Source: Blastopirellula retiformator (GTDB taxonomy: Bacteria > Planctomycetota > Planctomycetia > Pirellulales > Pirellulaceae). Taken from it: a DNA stretch of 64,000 nucleotides. The stretch lies in the NCBI RefSeq assembly GCF_007859755.1, contig NZ_SJPF01000003.1:248001-312000 (forward strand), given 5' to 3'. Below are positions 1-9,006 of the stretch, one piece after another. Each line of letters opens with the position of its first letter. Position 1 is the stretch's first letter. The notes under the pieces are model-generated. The model was not told the origin of the DNA, did not search any database, and saw only the letters and a list, made by a program, of their open reading frames with translations. Both the position numbers and the translations under genes were made by a program.

Positions 1-1262
1 GGGAGTTCGATCCAAAGGACCTGGCCTCCTTGCGGGGCGGTGGCTCGCGTTTCTTCGGGGAAGTGCTCGTAGACGCTTGAAGCCACTATGCGGGTTCGTT
101 CGTGCAGCGTCCGCCGCAAACGGCGCAGATGGAGATCGTAACCGGCCGTTTCCAGGTACTTGGCCGCGGCAGCTTGCATGGCGATCGAACCGGCTGGGTT
201 GATCGCAATTTTCGCTTGAACGAATGCGTCTTGATAGATGCCAGGGGCGCACCAACCAACCCGCAGACCGGGCGAAATCGTTTTGCTGAACGAACTGCAG
301 TAGAGCACAAAACCATCGCGGTCGAACGCTTTGAGCGCCTTGGGCCGCACGCCGGTATCAAAATGCAGTTCGCCAAAAATGTCATCTTCGATCAGCGGCA
401 GTTGATGCTGACACATCACATCGACCAGTCGCTTTTTGGCGTCGTCCGGCATGCGGCAGCCGAGCGGATTGTTGAAGTTGGCGACGACCACGGCGCCTTG
501 GATGCGACCTTCCTGGGCAAGCCGCTCGATCGCATCGACATCGACGCCCACTTCAGGATCGCAAGCGACTTCAATCACGCGAATGCCGGTCGTCTCCAGC
601 TTTTCCAAAATGCCAAAGTAGGAAGGGGATTCGACCGCAACCGTATCGCCAGGGCGCAATGCCGCATGCAGCGCCAGGTAAACCGCTTCGCTGGCCCCGG
701 TGGTGGTGACGATCTCGTCGGGCGAGACTTCGGCCCCGGCGTCGATCATTCGCCGGGCGATCTCGTGCCGCAGCGGCGCGTGCCCGATCGGCACGTCATA
801 GCGATGTCCCATCTCGGGAAATCGCTGCAGCGTTTGCATCAGCAAGCGGTTGATCCGCTGCATCGGCAAGAGCTCGACGTCGGGCACCACGGCGCCCAGT
901 TTGATCACCTCCGGCGATGCGAGGACATCATGCAGGCGCCGCGATAGCCGCGAGACGTTGACCCGCAAAGGGCGGATGTTCGAGCGGGACGCTTTGGGGG
1001 GCGGCGGAACGCGGAAAGCCGTATCGCGAACAAAGTAGCCCGATTTGGGTCGTGCTTCTATCAGTCCGCGACTTTCGAGCAAGCGATACGCATGCGTGAC
1101 CGTTGATAGCGAGACCGACATTTGCCCTCGCATGCGGCGAACCGAAGGAATGCGATCGCCGGGGCGCAAGGTCCCTTGCTCGATCAGGCGGGCGATATGG
1201 CTAGCAACCTGGTCATAAAGTCGCCTCTGGTCGGCGTTTGACGGAGATGCGTCGTCAGGCAT
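1..1262 (-). CDS. MocR/GntR-type regulator with aminotransferase domain (partial, C-terminus off window)
   Basis: The reading frame starts at ATG 1262 and stays open to base 1, so about 420 residues are present and the end of the aminotransferase domain is missing. Residues about 10-80 form a GntR winged helix-turn-helix (YDQVASHIARLIEQG, LRPGDRIPSVRRM, STVTHAYRLLESRGLIEARPKSGYFV in shorter pieces), followed after a Pro-rich linker by a fold-type I PLP aminotransferase domain. The last residues before the edge, around APQGGQVLWIEL, match the usual C-terminal part of this family. MocR proteins are PLP-sensing transcription factors that often control a divergent gene. Here the divergent gene encodes a small membrane protein at 1413, with two perfect dyads in between. 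The effector and target genes cannot be read from the sequence. Confidence 0.9.
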   Translation of the reverse strand, partial: MPDDASPSNADQRRLYDQVASHIARLIEQGTLRPGDRIPSVRRMRGQMSVSLSTVTHAYRLLESRGLIEARPKSGYFVRDTAFRVPPPPKASRSNIRPLRVNVSRLSRRLHDVLASPEVIKLGAVVPDVELLPMQRINRLLMQTLQRFPEMGHRYDVPIGHAPLRHEIARRMIDAGAEVSPDEIVTTTGASEAVYLALHAALRPGDTVAVESPSYFGILEKLETTGIRVIEVACDPEVGVDVDAIERLAQEGRIQGAVVVANFNNPLGCRMPDDAKKRLVDVMCQHQLPLIEDDIFGELHFDTGVRPKALKAFDRDGFVLYCSSFSKTISPGLRVGWCAPGIYQDAFVQAKIAINPAGSIAMQAAAAKYLETAGYDLHLRRLRRTLHERTRIVASSVYEHFPEETRATAPQGGQVLWIEL

Positions 1263-1282
1263 GACAGTTCCCAGTAAGTCGG

Positions 1283-1334
1283 ACCATGACAGATGAGAAA
1301 ACATCATCTGTCATGGTAACAAAATGCATTTTGT
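1283..1334. promoter_or_regulatory. Two adjacent perfect dyads, probable MocR operator
   Basis: A perfect 14-bp inverted repeat has arms 1283-1296 (ACCATGACAGATGA) and 1304-1317 around a 7-nt spacer. It is followed at once by a perfect 16-bp palindrome, ACAAAATGCATTTTGT, at 1319-1334. Both lie just upstream of the start of the regulator at 1262 and upstream of the divergent small membrane protein at 1413. The placement suggests autoregulation and/or control of the divergent gene. The dyads are seen directly; their use as an operator is inferred. Confidence 0.55.
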
Positions 1335-1412
1335 GCGCCTGTACCCATTGCCAGAAAAGCCGAATACTTAGACATCGTCCCCGAAGTTCCCTTTTGCTGG
1401 AGACCCCAAATC

Positions 1413-1601
1413 ATGTTCTGGACGTCCGTTTGCCTGGTTGTTTTCGGTTTCTATTTGTTAATGTGTCTGGCCACGGTCCTTTATTGGGCGGTATTATCGA
1501 TAAGCGGCGGAGTTCGGCGAAAGCCGGACGCGTCGCTGACGTGTCGCGTTCATAAGGCGTCGCGGCCCGGCGCTCGAGAAGAGACCTGCCAGGCCGAATA
1601 G
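1413..1601 (+). CDS. Small single-pass membrane protein, hypothetical
   Basis: A 62-residue reading frame starts at ATG 1413, with a GGAG sequence about 9 nt upstream. Residues 4-28 are strongly hydrophobic (SVCLVVFGFYLLMCLATVLY), giving one membrane segment, followed by a basic cytoplasmic-type tail rich in Arg and Lys. It is divergent from the MocR regulator and shares its dyad-containing intergenic region, which makes it a candidate target. No family is recognised. A different frame in the same stretch (1286-1555) lacks a ribosome-binding site and starts inside the dyad, so it is less likely. Confidence 0.45.
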   Translation: MFWTSVCLVVFGFYLLMCLATVLYWAVLSISGGVRRKPDASLTCRVHKASRPGAREETCQAE

Positions 1602-1639
1602 CTTGCGGTCGCCTGCGACGCCTAGTTTCCACCCCATGG

Positions 1640-3472
1640 ATGACGATGGCTAAAGGCTTGCTGGCGGCGATCTTCCGAAAGCGACCAGGCGTCCGCCGGA
1701 TGTCGGCGTGGAACCTGCGCGAGACGACGACCCTGGTGGCGGTCATCGCGATTCTGGCTGGCATCGAATGGGTCGGCCGGAACGACTCGACCGAACTAAA
1801 AGACCTGGCCTTTGCGATCTTGCTAGTAACGACGGTCCGCCTGGTCTTCTCGCGTTACTTTTGCCGTCGGGTACGGTGGGCTTCGTCGCTGTCGCGACAG
1901 CTGCGACGGCTGTGGAACCGGATCACTGCGGCCGTGCGGTATGACTGGGGGCTCGACCTACGCCGCTCGCCGGCGATCGATCGCGGGCTGCCGCGACTGT
2001 TTCTGATCGCGCCGCTGTTGGCGGTGCTCGCTCTAGCGGTGGCGACGCTCTTCGCCACTTTAAGCGGAGTCACCTTCCGCGAGACCGTGCCGCTGGTCAG
2101 CTATCTCGCTTACCTGGCGCCGACGGCGGCGGTATGGGGAGCATTGTTATTGCTGGTGTTTGGGGCGGCCTTCTCGCCAGGCTTTGTGTTGTTTGACGCG
2201 CTGCTGGTGTATGGCAAGCGACCAGAGCGGGAGTCGTTTCGCTGGTCGATCGCCTTTGCGTCGGTCGTTGCTGGCGGAGTCTTGGCGCTTACGTTGCTGG
2301 CGCCCACCTGGATCGCGACCGCGATTTGGGGTTTTGCGCTGACGCTTAGCTTGGGCGCCAATTGGTTTACGCCGGCTTGGCGGCCTGATTGTTTGTGGCG
2401 GAAGTCAGGCAGCGACGTGCGCTCGATGCCGATGTATCTGTTCTTGACGGTGACCGACTTGCTGGTCGGCATGGTTCCAGCGATACCGGTGGCGATTGCT
2501 TTGGGAGGCGAAGCGATTGGCCTGCCTTCGCATTTTGAATCGTCGCCGATCAGCACTGGGCTGGGACGCCTGGCGATCTGGTATGGCTCGTTCGCCTATC
2601 TCGCTTCGACGCTGTTGATGGAATCGCATTACTTTCTGGCGCGGGTCAGCGATCCTTCGCGGGAAGCGCCGCTACAGCTACATTTCTCCGGCGTCGATCG
2701 TCCTCGCCAACGCCGCGAACTGCGACAAGTGGCGCGGCGCAATCGGTGGAAGGTCCGTTTCGCCCCGACGACGCCTGATCGCTTGGACGTGCGACTGCAG
2801 ATCGCTGAGTCGACTTCCGCGGCGAGCGAGTCAAACGTGATTTGCTTGCACCTGGACGACCTGAAGGCGGAAGAGACGATGGTCCGCATCTTGCGTCGCG
2901 ATCAGGTGCAAAAGCGGCGGGTATTGGTAAAAGGGATCGAGTTGATCTTCCGCCGCGCGGCGGCTCGTAAGGATCGTGACGGCAGCGGCTATTGGCTGGC
3001 GCCGCACTATTGGTTCTTCCCGGGACTGACCCGCGATGTGGTCTCGACCGATGACGCCAATTCCCTCGATGTGATCCCGCCGCTGTATCGCGATGTGATG
3101 CCCCGTTCGGTCCGTCATCACTTCTTTGAGATCTGCCAAGCGCTGGGGGTCGACCTGATCTTTGTCGAAGATGGCGTCGACTTCTACGCAGTCCGGCGCG
3201 TATTGCGAGTGATGTTTGAGCGGTACGACATTGATGCCGGGCGACGACCGCTGGAAGAAGTCCATTTCTCGGGCCTGCCGAAGGTGCGGGTCCTGATCCA
3301 CGAGTTCGCGATCGACCAATCGCCGCGCAAGACGAAGTACCCCGAGCCGAGCTACCAGTACCTGGGACGTGCCCGGATCGTGCACATCTACCGCGATCGC
3401 GGCGACGACGAAGAAGAAACGCCGACGCCCGAGACGCCGGAGTTTTTGCTGAGCCCCGTCGGCAGCTTCTAG
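1640..3472 (+). CDS. Polytopic membrane protein with large soluble C-terminal half, hypothetical
   Basis: This 610-residue protein starts at ATG 1640; ATG 1646 is an alternative and no clear ribosome-binding site separates them. About eight hydrophobic segments are seen, near residues 28-44, 54-70, 118-142, 152-178, 202-222, 225-240, 262-290 and 310-325. The remaining 280 residues are soluble, rich in Arg, Asp and Glu, and end in an acidic stretch (DDEEETPTPETPE). No catalytic motif or known family is recognised. It converges with the DUF1501 gene and only 18 bp separate the two stops, so it is not part of that operon. Confidence 0.8.
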   Translation: MTMAKGLLAAIFRKRPGVRRMSAWNLRETTTLVAVIAILAGIEWVGRNDSTELKDLAFAILLVTTVRLVFSRYFCRRVRWASSLSRQLRRLWNRITAAVRYDWGLDLRRSPAIDRGLPRLFLIAPLLAVLALAVATLFATLSGVTFRETVPLVSYLAYLAPTAAVWGALLLLVFGAAFSPGFVLFDALLVYGKRPERESFRWSIAFASVVAGGVLALTLLAPTWIATAIWGFALTLSLGANWFTPAWRPDCLWRKSGSDVRSMPMYLFLTVTDLLVGMVPAIPVAIALGGEAIGLPSHFESSPISTGLGRLAIWYGSFAYLASTLLMESHYFLARVSDPSREAPLQLHFSGVDRPRQRRELRQVARRNRWKVRFAPTTPDRLDVRLQIAESTSAASESNVICLHLDDLKAEETMVRILRRDQVQKRRVLVKGIELIFRRAAARKDRDGSGYWLAPHYWFFPGLTRDVVSTDDANSLDVIPPLYRDVMPRSVRHHFFEICQALGVDLIFVEDGVDFYAVRRVLRVMFERYDIDAGRRPLEEVHFSGLPKVRVLIHEFAIDQSPRKTKYPEPSYQYLGRARIVHIYRDRGDDEEETPTPETPEFLLSPVGSF

Positions 3473-3490
3473 CGACCAAAGCGTAGGGTC

Positions 3491-4933
3491 CTACGCCAAG
3501 ACCTCTTTCACCACGCGGGCTGGCTCGACGCCGGTTAGCTTCATGTCGAGCCCTTGGAACTTGACGCTGAAGCGGTGGTGGTCGATGCCGAGCAAGTGGA
3601 GCATCGTGGCGTGCAGGTCGCGGACGTGGACGACGTTTTCGACGGCGTTGTAGCCGAGTTCATCGGTCGCGCCGTAGGTGGTTCCCCCTTTGACGGGACC
3701 GCCAGCCATCCACATGCTGAAGCCTTTGATGTGGTGGTCGCGGCCGACGCCTCCTTTGCCTTGGAACATCGGCGTCCGGCCAAACTCTCCGCCCCAGACG
3801 ATCAGCGTATCTTTCAGCATGCCCCGCTGTTTCAGGTCTTGTACCAGAGCATAGGTCGGCTGATCGGTCAGGCCGCAGCAGACGCCCATGAACTTCTTCA
3901 GGTCGCCATGGTGGTCCCAGCCGCGGTGATAGAGATGGATGAAGCGAACGCCCCGCTCGGCCAACCGACGGGCGAGCAAGCAGTTTGACGCGAACGAACC
4001 ATCGCCCGGCGTGGCGCCATACATGTCGAGTACGCTCTGCGGCTCATCCGACATGTCGGTCAGATCCGGCACCGACATTTGCATGCGGTACGCCATTTCG
4101 TAGGCCGAAATCCGGGTCGCGATTTCGGGATCTTGCAGTTGATCAAGCCGTTGGCGATTGAGTTGGCCGACGGCGTCGACGATCTGTCGCTGTTGGCCGG
4201 CATTGACGCCAGGCGGATTGCGGACATAGCTGACCGGGTCGCCGGTCGAGCTGAACTCGACCCCTTGATAGCGGCTGGGCAAAAAGCCGGCGCCCCATTG
4301 TCGCGAGGCGATCGGTTGCGGGTTGCGACCGCCGACGCTACTCAAGACGACGAAGCCTGGCAACTCGTTCGTTTCGCTCCCCAGGCCGTAGTTGATCCAC
4401 GATCCCATCGAAGGCCGGCCGCTGATTACCGAACCGGTGTTCATGAAGGTGTGGGCCGGGTCGTGATTGATTTGCTCGGTTACCATCGAGCGGACGACGC
4501 AGATGTCATCCGCCATCTTGGCGTGCCACGGCAGGAAATCGCTGATCTCGACGCCGCCCTGGCCATACTTCTTGAACTTGGTCATCGCGCCGAGGCATTT
4601 CAGCTCTTTGCCTTGTAGCTGAGCGATCGGCTGGCCGGCGGTGTACGATTCGGGCATCGCTTGGCCATCCAAGCGGGTCAGTTCCGGCTTGTTGTCGAAG
4701 GTTTCAAACTGCGACGGGCCGCCAGACATGCAGAGAAAGATCACCCGCTTGATCTTCGGCTGAAAGTGGGGCAAACCTGGTTGCCCCGGGATTCCGGCGG
4801 CCGGCGCGCTGCCAGCGGCCAGCGAATCGCCAGCGATCAGCGAAGCGAGCGCGGTAGAGCCGAGCCCAAATCCGACGTTGGACAAAAAGGTGCGGCGCGA
4901 AACGGCGGCGTCAGCGTAGTGGTCTAGGTTCAT
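3491..4933 (-). CDS. DUF1501 domain-containing secreted protein
   Basis: The 480-residue protein begins MNLDHYADAAVSRRTFLSNV, a twin-arginine-type signal (SRRTFL), so export by Tat is likely. The start chosen, ATG 4933, is 5 bp after the stop of the upstream gene; an in-frame start at 4996 would overlap that gene by 58 bp and put extra residues before the signal. Family landmarks include GGPSQFETFDNKPEL near residues 70-85 and, in the C-terminal half, WGGEFGRTP and GVGRDHHIKGF, which are typical of the alkaline-phosphatase-like fold of DUF1501. In planctomycetes this family is almost always coupled to a DUF1549/DUF1553 cytochrome, as here. Substrate unknown. Confidence 0.93.
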   Translation of the reverse strand: MNLDHYADAAVSRRTFLSNVGFGLGSTALASLIAGDSLAAGSAPAAGIPGQPGLPHFQPKIKRVIFLCMSGGPSQFETFDNKPELTRLDGQAMPESYTAGQPIAQLQGKELKCLGAMTKFKKYGQGGVEISDFLPWHAKMADDICVVRSMVTEQINHDPAHTFMNTGSVISGRPSMGSWINYGLGSETNELPGFVVLSSVGGRNPQPIASRQWGAGFLPSRYQGVEFSSTGDPVSYVRNPPGVNAGQQRQIVDAVGQLNRQRLDQLQDPEIATRISAYEMAYRMQMSVPDLTDMSDEPQSVLDMYGATPGDGSFASNCLLARRLAERGVRFIHLYHRGWDHHGDLKKFMGVCCGLTDQPTYALVQDLKQRGMLKDTLIVWGGEFGRTPMFQGKGGVGRDHHIKGFSMWMAGGPVKGGTTYGATDELGYNAVENVVHVRDLHATMLHLLGIDHHRFSVKFQGLDMKLTGVEPARVVKEVLA

Positions 4934-4938
4934 GCGAC

Positions 4939-7353
4939 TTAGTTCCGGGTAAGCGTTTCGTCCAGGTTCAAGATCACGCGGGCAACCTGCGTCCACGCGG
5001 CAAGTTCGGCGGCGTCCGCCTGCTTGTCGGTCGGCTGCAGTCCGACGTTCAACAGCTCAGCGGCCGCCTTGGGATCGGCCTGGTAGATGTTGCGATTATC
5101 GGCAAGCACCTTGGTCAGCACCTCTTGCTCGAGCGGCTGAGCGTCGCGCGACAGAGCGAGCCGGAAGGCGAAGTTGATGCGCTGCGCGTCTTCGTTCGGG
5201 CCTTCGGTCAGAATTCGCGTGGCGAAAGCCCGAGCCGCTTCGACAAAGGTCGGATCGTTCAGCAGTACCAACGCGGCCAGGGGCGTATTCGACCGCGGCC
5301 GCTGCGCGGTGCATTCTTCACGACTCGGCGCGTCAAACGCTTTGAGCATCGGGTGCAAGAACTGTCGCTGCCAATGGACGTAGACGCCGCGGCGCCATTG
5401 TTGGTCGTTGGCGTCGGCGCCGTACTTCCGCTTCGGGAAGTTCAGGTGGCGATAGTAGCCGGCCGGCTGGTACGGTTTGACGCTCGGTCCGCCATATTCC
5501 AGGTTCAGCAATTCGCTGACCGCCAGGATGTTATCGCGGACCATTTCGGCCGGCAGGCGATGTCGCGACTGATGGCTGTAATAGCGATTGTACGGATCGG
5601 CGCGCCGCACCTCGGCGGTCGTTTGCGACGACTGCTGATACGCGGCGGTCATCACCATCCGTTTGACGATTCGCTTGACGTCCCAGTCGGTCGCAAAGTC
5701 GATCGCCAGGTTGTCGAGAAGTTCGGGATGAACCGGGGGCTCCCCCTGACCGCCGAAATCGTCCAGGCTCTTCGACAGACCGACGCCGTAGAACAAGTAC
5801 CAAAGCCGATTGACCATCACGCGAGCGGTGAGCCCGCCGGCGCCGTTCTCGACGTCGACCAGCCAGTTGGCCAGATCCAGCCGCGTGGCGCGATCGCCGC
5901 TGGCACTGACCTCGCCCAGAAACTCCGGAATCGCCGGGGTCACAATCTCGCCGCTGTCGTCCAGCCAGTTGCCGCGGGGAAGCACCCGCATCTCACGCGG
6001 TGCGATCGACTCGGTCACCATCGTCAGTCGGGCGGCGTCGTTGAGCCGCTTGATCGCGTCGACCAGCTTCTTTTCTGCGGGCGACATGGGCGGCTTTTTC
6101 GCCGCTTCCTGCTCTTTTTTCTCGTCCGATTTCACGGCGACTTCGGTTGTCGTTTCGTTGTCTCGCTTGCGGCGCAGCTCGGATAGTTCCGCTTCCAGGC
6201 GAGCCAGTTCGGCCCGCTCGCGGCGGGTGTTGACCTTGATCTCTGGCGGCCGCTTGGTCGGCAGGGCGTTGGTTCCTTGGGTAAAGTGCCGCGCTTCGTC
6301 GACGTCGGCGAAGAAGGCGCCCAGGGCGTAGAAGTCTTTGATCGAGTAGGGATCGTACTTGTGGTCGTGGCACTGCGCACAGCCGACCGTGGCGCCCATC
6401 CAGACCAACGAAACGTTGCGGACGCGGTCGGCGGCGTAGATCGCCAGGTATTCCTTCTGCTGCAGGCCCCCTTCGTGCGTCGTTTGCAACAGGCGGTTAT
6501 AGCCGGTCGCAATTTTCTGATCGATCGTGCTGCCGGGCAACAAATCGCCGGCCAGTTGTTCGCGGGTGAACTGGTCAAACGGCAGATTGTCGTTCAGCGC
6601 GTCGAGCACATAGTCGCGATAGGGCGAAATGTTGTGATCCTGATCGCCGTGATAGCCGACCGTATCGGCGTAGCGGACCAGGTCGAGCCAATAGGCCGCC
6701 ATTCGTTCGCCGTAGTGCTGCGAAGCGAGAAGCCGGTCCACGACCTTTTCAAAGGCGTCCGGCGAGTCGTCGGCGAGAAACGCGTCGACGTCCTGGGGCG
6801 TGGGCGGCAGACCAGTCAAGTCGAACGTTACGCGGCGGAGCAGGGTCACCTTGTCCGCAGCGGCAGCAGGCGAGAGGTCGACCGACTTCATCTTGTCGAG
6901 TAGAAAGCGATCGATCTCGGTTTGCGACCAGGCGTCGTTGTCAACCGTCGGCGCGGCGTGCGGCTGCGGCGTCACATAGGCCCAGTAAGGCGCATACTCG
7001 GCGCCTTCTTCAATCCACCGCTTCAGCAGCGCTACTTCCGCGGGCTTCAGCTTTTTGCCGGACTCATGCGGCGGCATTTGCAGATCGGCGTCGTCGCTGA
7101 TGATCCGCTGATAGAAATCGCTGCCGTCGAGATCGCCGGGGATGAGGGCATATTCTTTGGCCGACGCTTCTTCGTCCAGCCGCAGATCGGCCTGGCGATG
7201 GGCCGAGTCGGGACCATGGCAGTAGAAGCAATTCTCCGAGAGAATCGGCCGCACGTCTTGGTTGTAGTCGAGCTTTTTCTGCGCTGCGGCCGGCGCTGCG
7301 ATCAGCAGCGGCAAGGCAAGGCACGCGAATGTCGAAAGGGATTTCATGGGCAT
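4939..7353 (-). CDS. PSCyt1/DUF1549/DUF1553 planctomycete cytochrome c protein
   Basis: The 804-residue protein has a Sec signal (residues 1-24, ending PAAAQ). A cytochrome-type CFYCH haem motif follows at residues 42-46 (PSCyt1). A DUF1549 region spans roughly residues 145-350 and contains a second CAQCH motif followed by DHKYDPY. A charged, probably coiled segment lies near 375-430, and DUF1553 covers roughly 480-760. The order is the classical planctomycete three-part architecture. Start ATG 7353; ATG 7347 is also possible. It lies 15 bp after the LamG gene and 5 bp before the DUF1501 gene, so the three are probably cotranscribed behind the ECF sigma gene. A periplasmic redox role coupled to the DUF1501 partner is likely, but the reaction is unknown. 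Confidence 0.94.
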   Translation of the reverse strand: MPMKSLSTFACLALPLLIAAPAAAQKKLDYNQDVRPILSENCFYCHGPDSAHRQADLRLDEEASAKEYALIPGDLDGSDFYQRIISDDADLQMPPHESGKKLKPAEVALLKRWIEEGAEYAPYWAYVTPQPHAAPTVDNDAWSQTEIDRFLLDKMKSVDLSPAAAADKVTLLRRVTFDLTGLPPTPQDVDAFLADDSPDAFEKVVDRLLASQHYGERMAAYWLDLVRYADTVGYHGDQDHNISPYRDYVLDALNDNLPFDQFTREQLAGDLLPGSTIDQKIATGYNRLLQTTHEGGLQQKEYLAIYAADRVRNVSLVWMGATVGCAQCHDHKYDPYSIKDFYALGAFFADVDEARHFTQGTNALPTKRPPEIKVNTRRERAELARLEAELSELRRKRDNETTTEVAVKSDEKKEQEAAKKPPMSPAEKKLVDAIKRLNDAARLTMVTESIAPREMRVLPRGNWLDDSGEIVTPAIPEFLGEVSASGDRATRLDLANWLVDVENGAGGLTARVMVNRLWYLFYGVGLSKSLDDFGGQGEPPVHPELLDNLAIDFATDWDVKRIVKRMVMTAAYQQSSQTTAEVRRADPYNRYYSHQSRHRLPAEMVRDNILAVSELLNLEYGGPSVKPYQPAGYYRHLNFPKRKYGADANDQQWRRGVYVHWQRQFLHPMLKAFDAPSREECTAQRPRSNTPLAALVLLNDPTFVEAARAFATRILTEGPNEDAQRINFAFRLALSRDAQPLEQEVLTKVLADNRNIYQADPKAAAELLNVGLQPTDKQADAAELAAWTQVARVILNLDETLTRN

Positions 7354-7368
7354 GGCGGGAAAGGAGGA

Positions 7369-9006
7369 TTAGCGAGGGGATGGGCCGGTCATGATTTGGT
7401 AGTGGCGCTCTACGTCTTTGTCCGACAACGCGTGCGAGTAAATCGCAACTTCATCGACATTTCCGTCAAATTGGCGTTCGGCTCGAATCGTATCGAGTTG
7501 ACCTAGAACTGCGGTGTAAGCTCCCTCGTCCTCAAATTCAAGCACGTCGAGAACCTGGCGCCGCTTTCCGTTAAGATAGAAGGAGATCCCCGTCTTCGAT
7601 TTCACCGCCACCACGTGATGCCATAAGCCGGGGGTGCAGCTGTCGGCGCTAAAAATGTTCATGCCGCCATCGAACGTGGTGGAGGGATAACGATATAGAA
7701 AACGCATCGTCGCCGGACGATGAACGAGGTTCGTTTGGTTTGCGAATTCCAGAACCGTCAGGTGAAGCTCCCTTTTCTCGTCGGTTTGCGTCGATGGCAA
7801 GAGCCCGAGGATCGTTCCCCAACGCATGCGGTTAGGACGGACCCACATCTCAATGGAGAATTCGCCAGAGTTGAGACCAGGAATCGGTTCGGTAAGTTTG
7901 AAATACCGGGAACGCTCGCTGGGCTTGAATTGGAGAGAGCCCTGTTCGATTCTTACCGAATCATCGTCGCTGTGGATCAGACCTGCGTAGCGCTGCGAAA
8001 TGGTGTTGCGGATCAGATCGCCTTGTTGCTGCTCTGGGTCGAAACGCCAGTAAACGAGTGGATTGTCGGCCTGAATCGCGGCGGCGTACTGATCACTCGA
8101 GCTGAGTTGCACGTCATCAATGGGCAAAACGCGAATGCGATCCGTATCGGCGAACGTTGCGTCGACCAATTCAATCGACTTGCCCTGGAAGCGAGCCGAT
8201 TGTTCGGAACGGGCCATTTCGTTCCAGAGCGTATCTCCACTTTCCCCTAAAAGCGACGTCATCACCTCACCTTCGTAGACGTCGATTTGCGCTTGGTTGG
8301 AAGACATGGTGGAGTAAACGAATTCGCTCGCTCCAGACGCGATCGCCGAGATGGGACCGTTCAGCGTAAAGTTGCTGACGTTGGGCGGAACAATTGCCGC
8401 GGCATGCCCATGAACCAGCGTTGCGCTGTCTTGCGCCAGGAGATGGATTTCGGTTGGTCCGCTCAAGCGGATCGCGACGCCAGAAAGGAACTCCAGCTGC
8501 AATTCTCCTCCGTTGATGCGAAGCGAGCCCGGCTTGACCCGATCGCCAATCTGAATTGACTTGTCGTCGAGAGGAAAGTCTTCTGAAACTTGCGTCACGA
8601 TAGCGACTGGTTTTAGACCGCGAAGCTGCGCCTCGACGTATTCCAGTCTGAGCGGAGCGGATGCGACCGGAGAGTCGCGCAGCAGCACCAATGCGAGCAT
8701 CGCTGCGAGCAGTAGTAACGACGCGGCGAGCGCCAGCGTCGCCGGCAGAAAATAAGGAGTCGGGTGCACCGTCGCCGTTGCGACCTGAGGCGTGCAAAGT
8801 TGGTTTTCGATCTCGGCGTCAAGCTCTACTTGCTCGACATAGGCCTGGCGAAATTCAGGATCGTTCAGCAGGCGCCGCTCTAACGAAACGAAGTCGGTCG
8901 AAGACATTTCGCCGGTCGCCAGTTGAGCGAACAGGCGAGCCGCTTCTCGATCAAGTTGGTGAGCTGGCTGAGGCATCGATTTTGATTTGTTAGGCGAGAT
9001 ATCCAA
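7369..9006 (-). CDS. FecR/LamG-domain membrane protein, probable anti-sigma factor
   Basis: The protein is about 545 residues. The N-terminal cytoplasmic part (about residues 15-75, REAARLFAQLATGEMSSTDF and LLNDPEFRQAYVEQVELD) resembles the short N-terminal domain of planctomycete anti-sigma proteins. One membrane helix lies near residues 88-112. A FecR-like beta region follows (about 130-280, GDRVKPGSLRINGGELQLEF and VYEGEVMTSLLGESG), then a LamG/concanavalin-like domain (about 330-540). The listed start is TTG 9006, directly abutting the TAG of the sigma gene with GAAGAG just upstream, which suggests translational coupling; ATG 8976 is the alternative. The protein probably holds the adjacent ECF sigma factor at the membrane; this is inferred from order and architecture. 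Confidence 0.88.
   Translation of the reverse strand: MDISPNKSKSMPQPAHQLDREAARLFAQLATGEMSSTDFVSLERRLLNDPEFRQAYVEQVELDAEIENQLCTPQVATATVHPTPYFLPATLALAASLLLLAAMLALVLLRDSPVASAPLRLEYVEAQLRGLKPVAIVTQVSEDFPLDDKSIQIGDRVKPGSLRINGGELQLEFLSGVAIRLSGPTEIHLLAQDSATLVHGHAAAIVPPNVSNFTLNGPISAIASGASEFVYSTMSSNQAQIDVYEGEVMTSLLGESGDTLWNEMARSEQSARFQGKSIELVDATFADTDRIRVLPIDDVQLSSSDQYAAAIQADNPLVYWRFDPEQQQGDLIRNTISQRYAGLIHSDDDSVRIEQGSLQFKPSERSRYFKLTEPIPGLNSGEFSIEMWVRPNRMRWGTILGLLPSTQTDEKRELHLTVLEFANQTNLVHRPATMRFLYRYPSTTFDGGMNIFSADSCTPGLWHHVVAVKSKTGISFYLNGKRRQVLDVLEFEDEGAYTAVLGQLDTIRAERQFDGNVDEVAIYSHALSDKDVERHYQIMTGPSPR

Noticed and set aside
1286-1555. 89-codon frame overlapping the MocR operator and the small membrane protein
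   Set aside because: Its start lies within the dyad, it lacks a Shine-Dalgarno sequence, and the alternative frame from 1413 has one plus a clear membrane helix.
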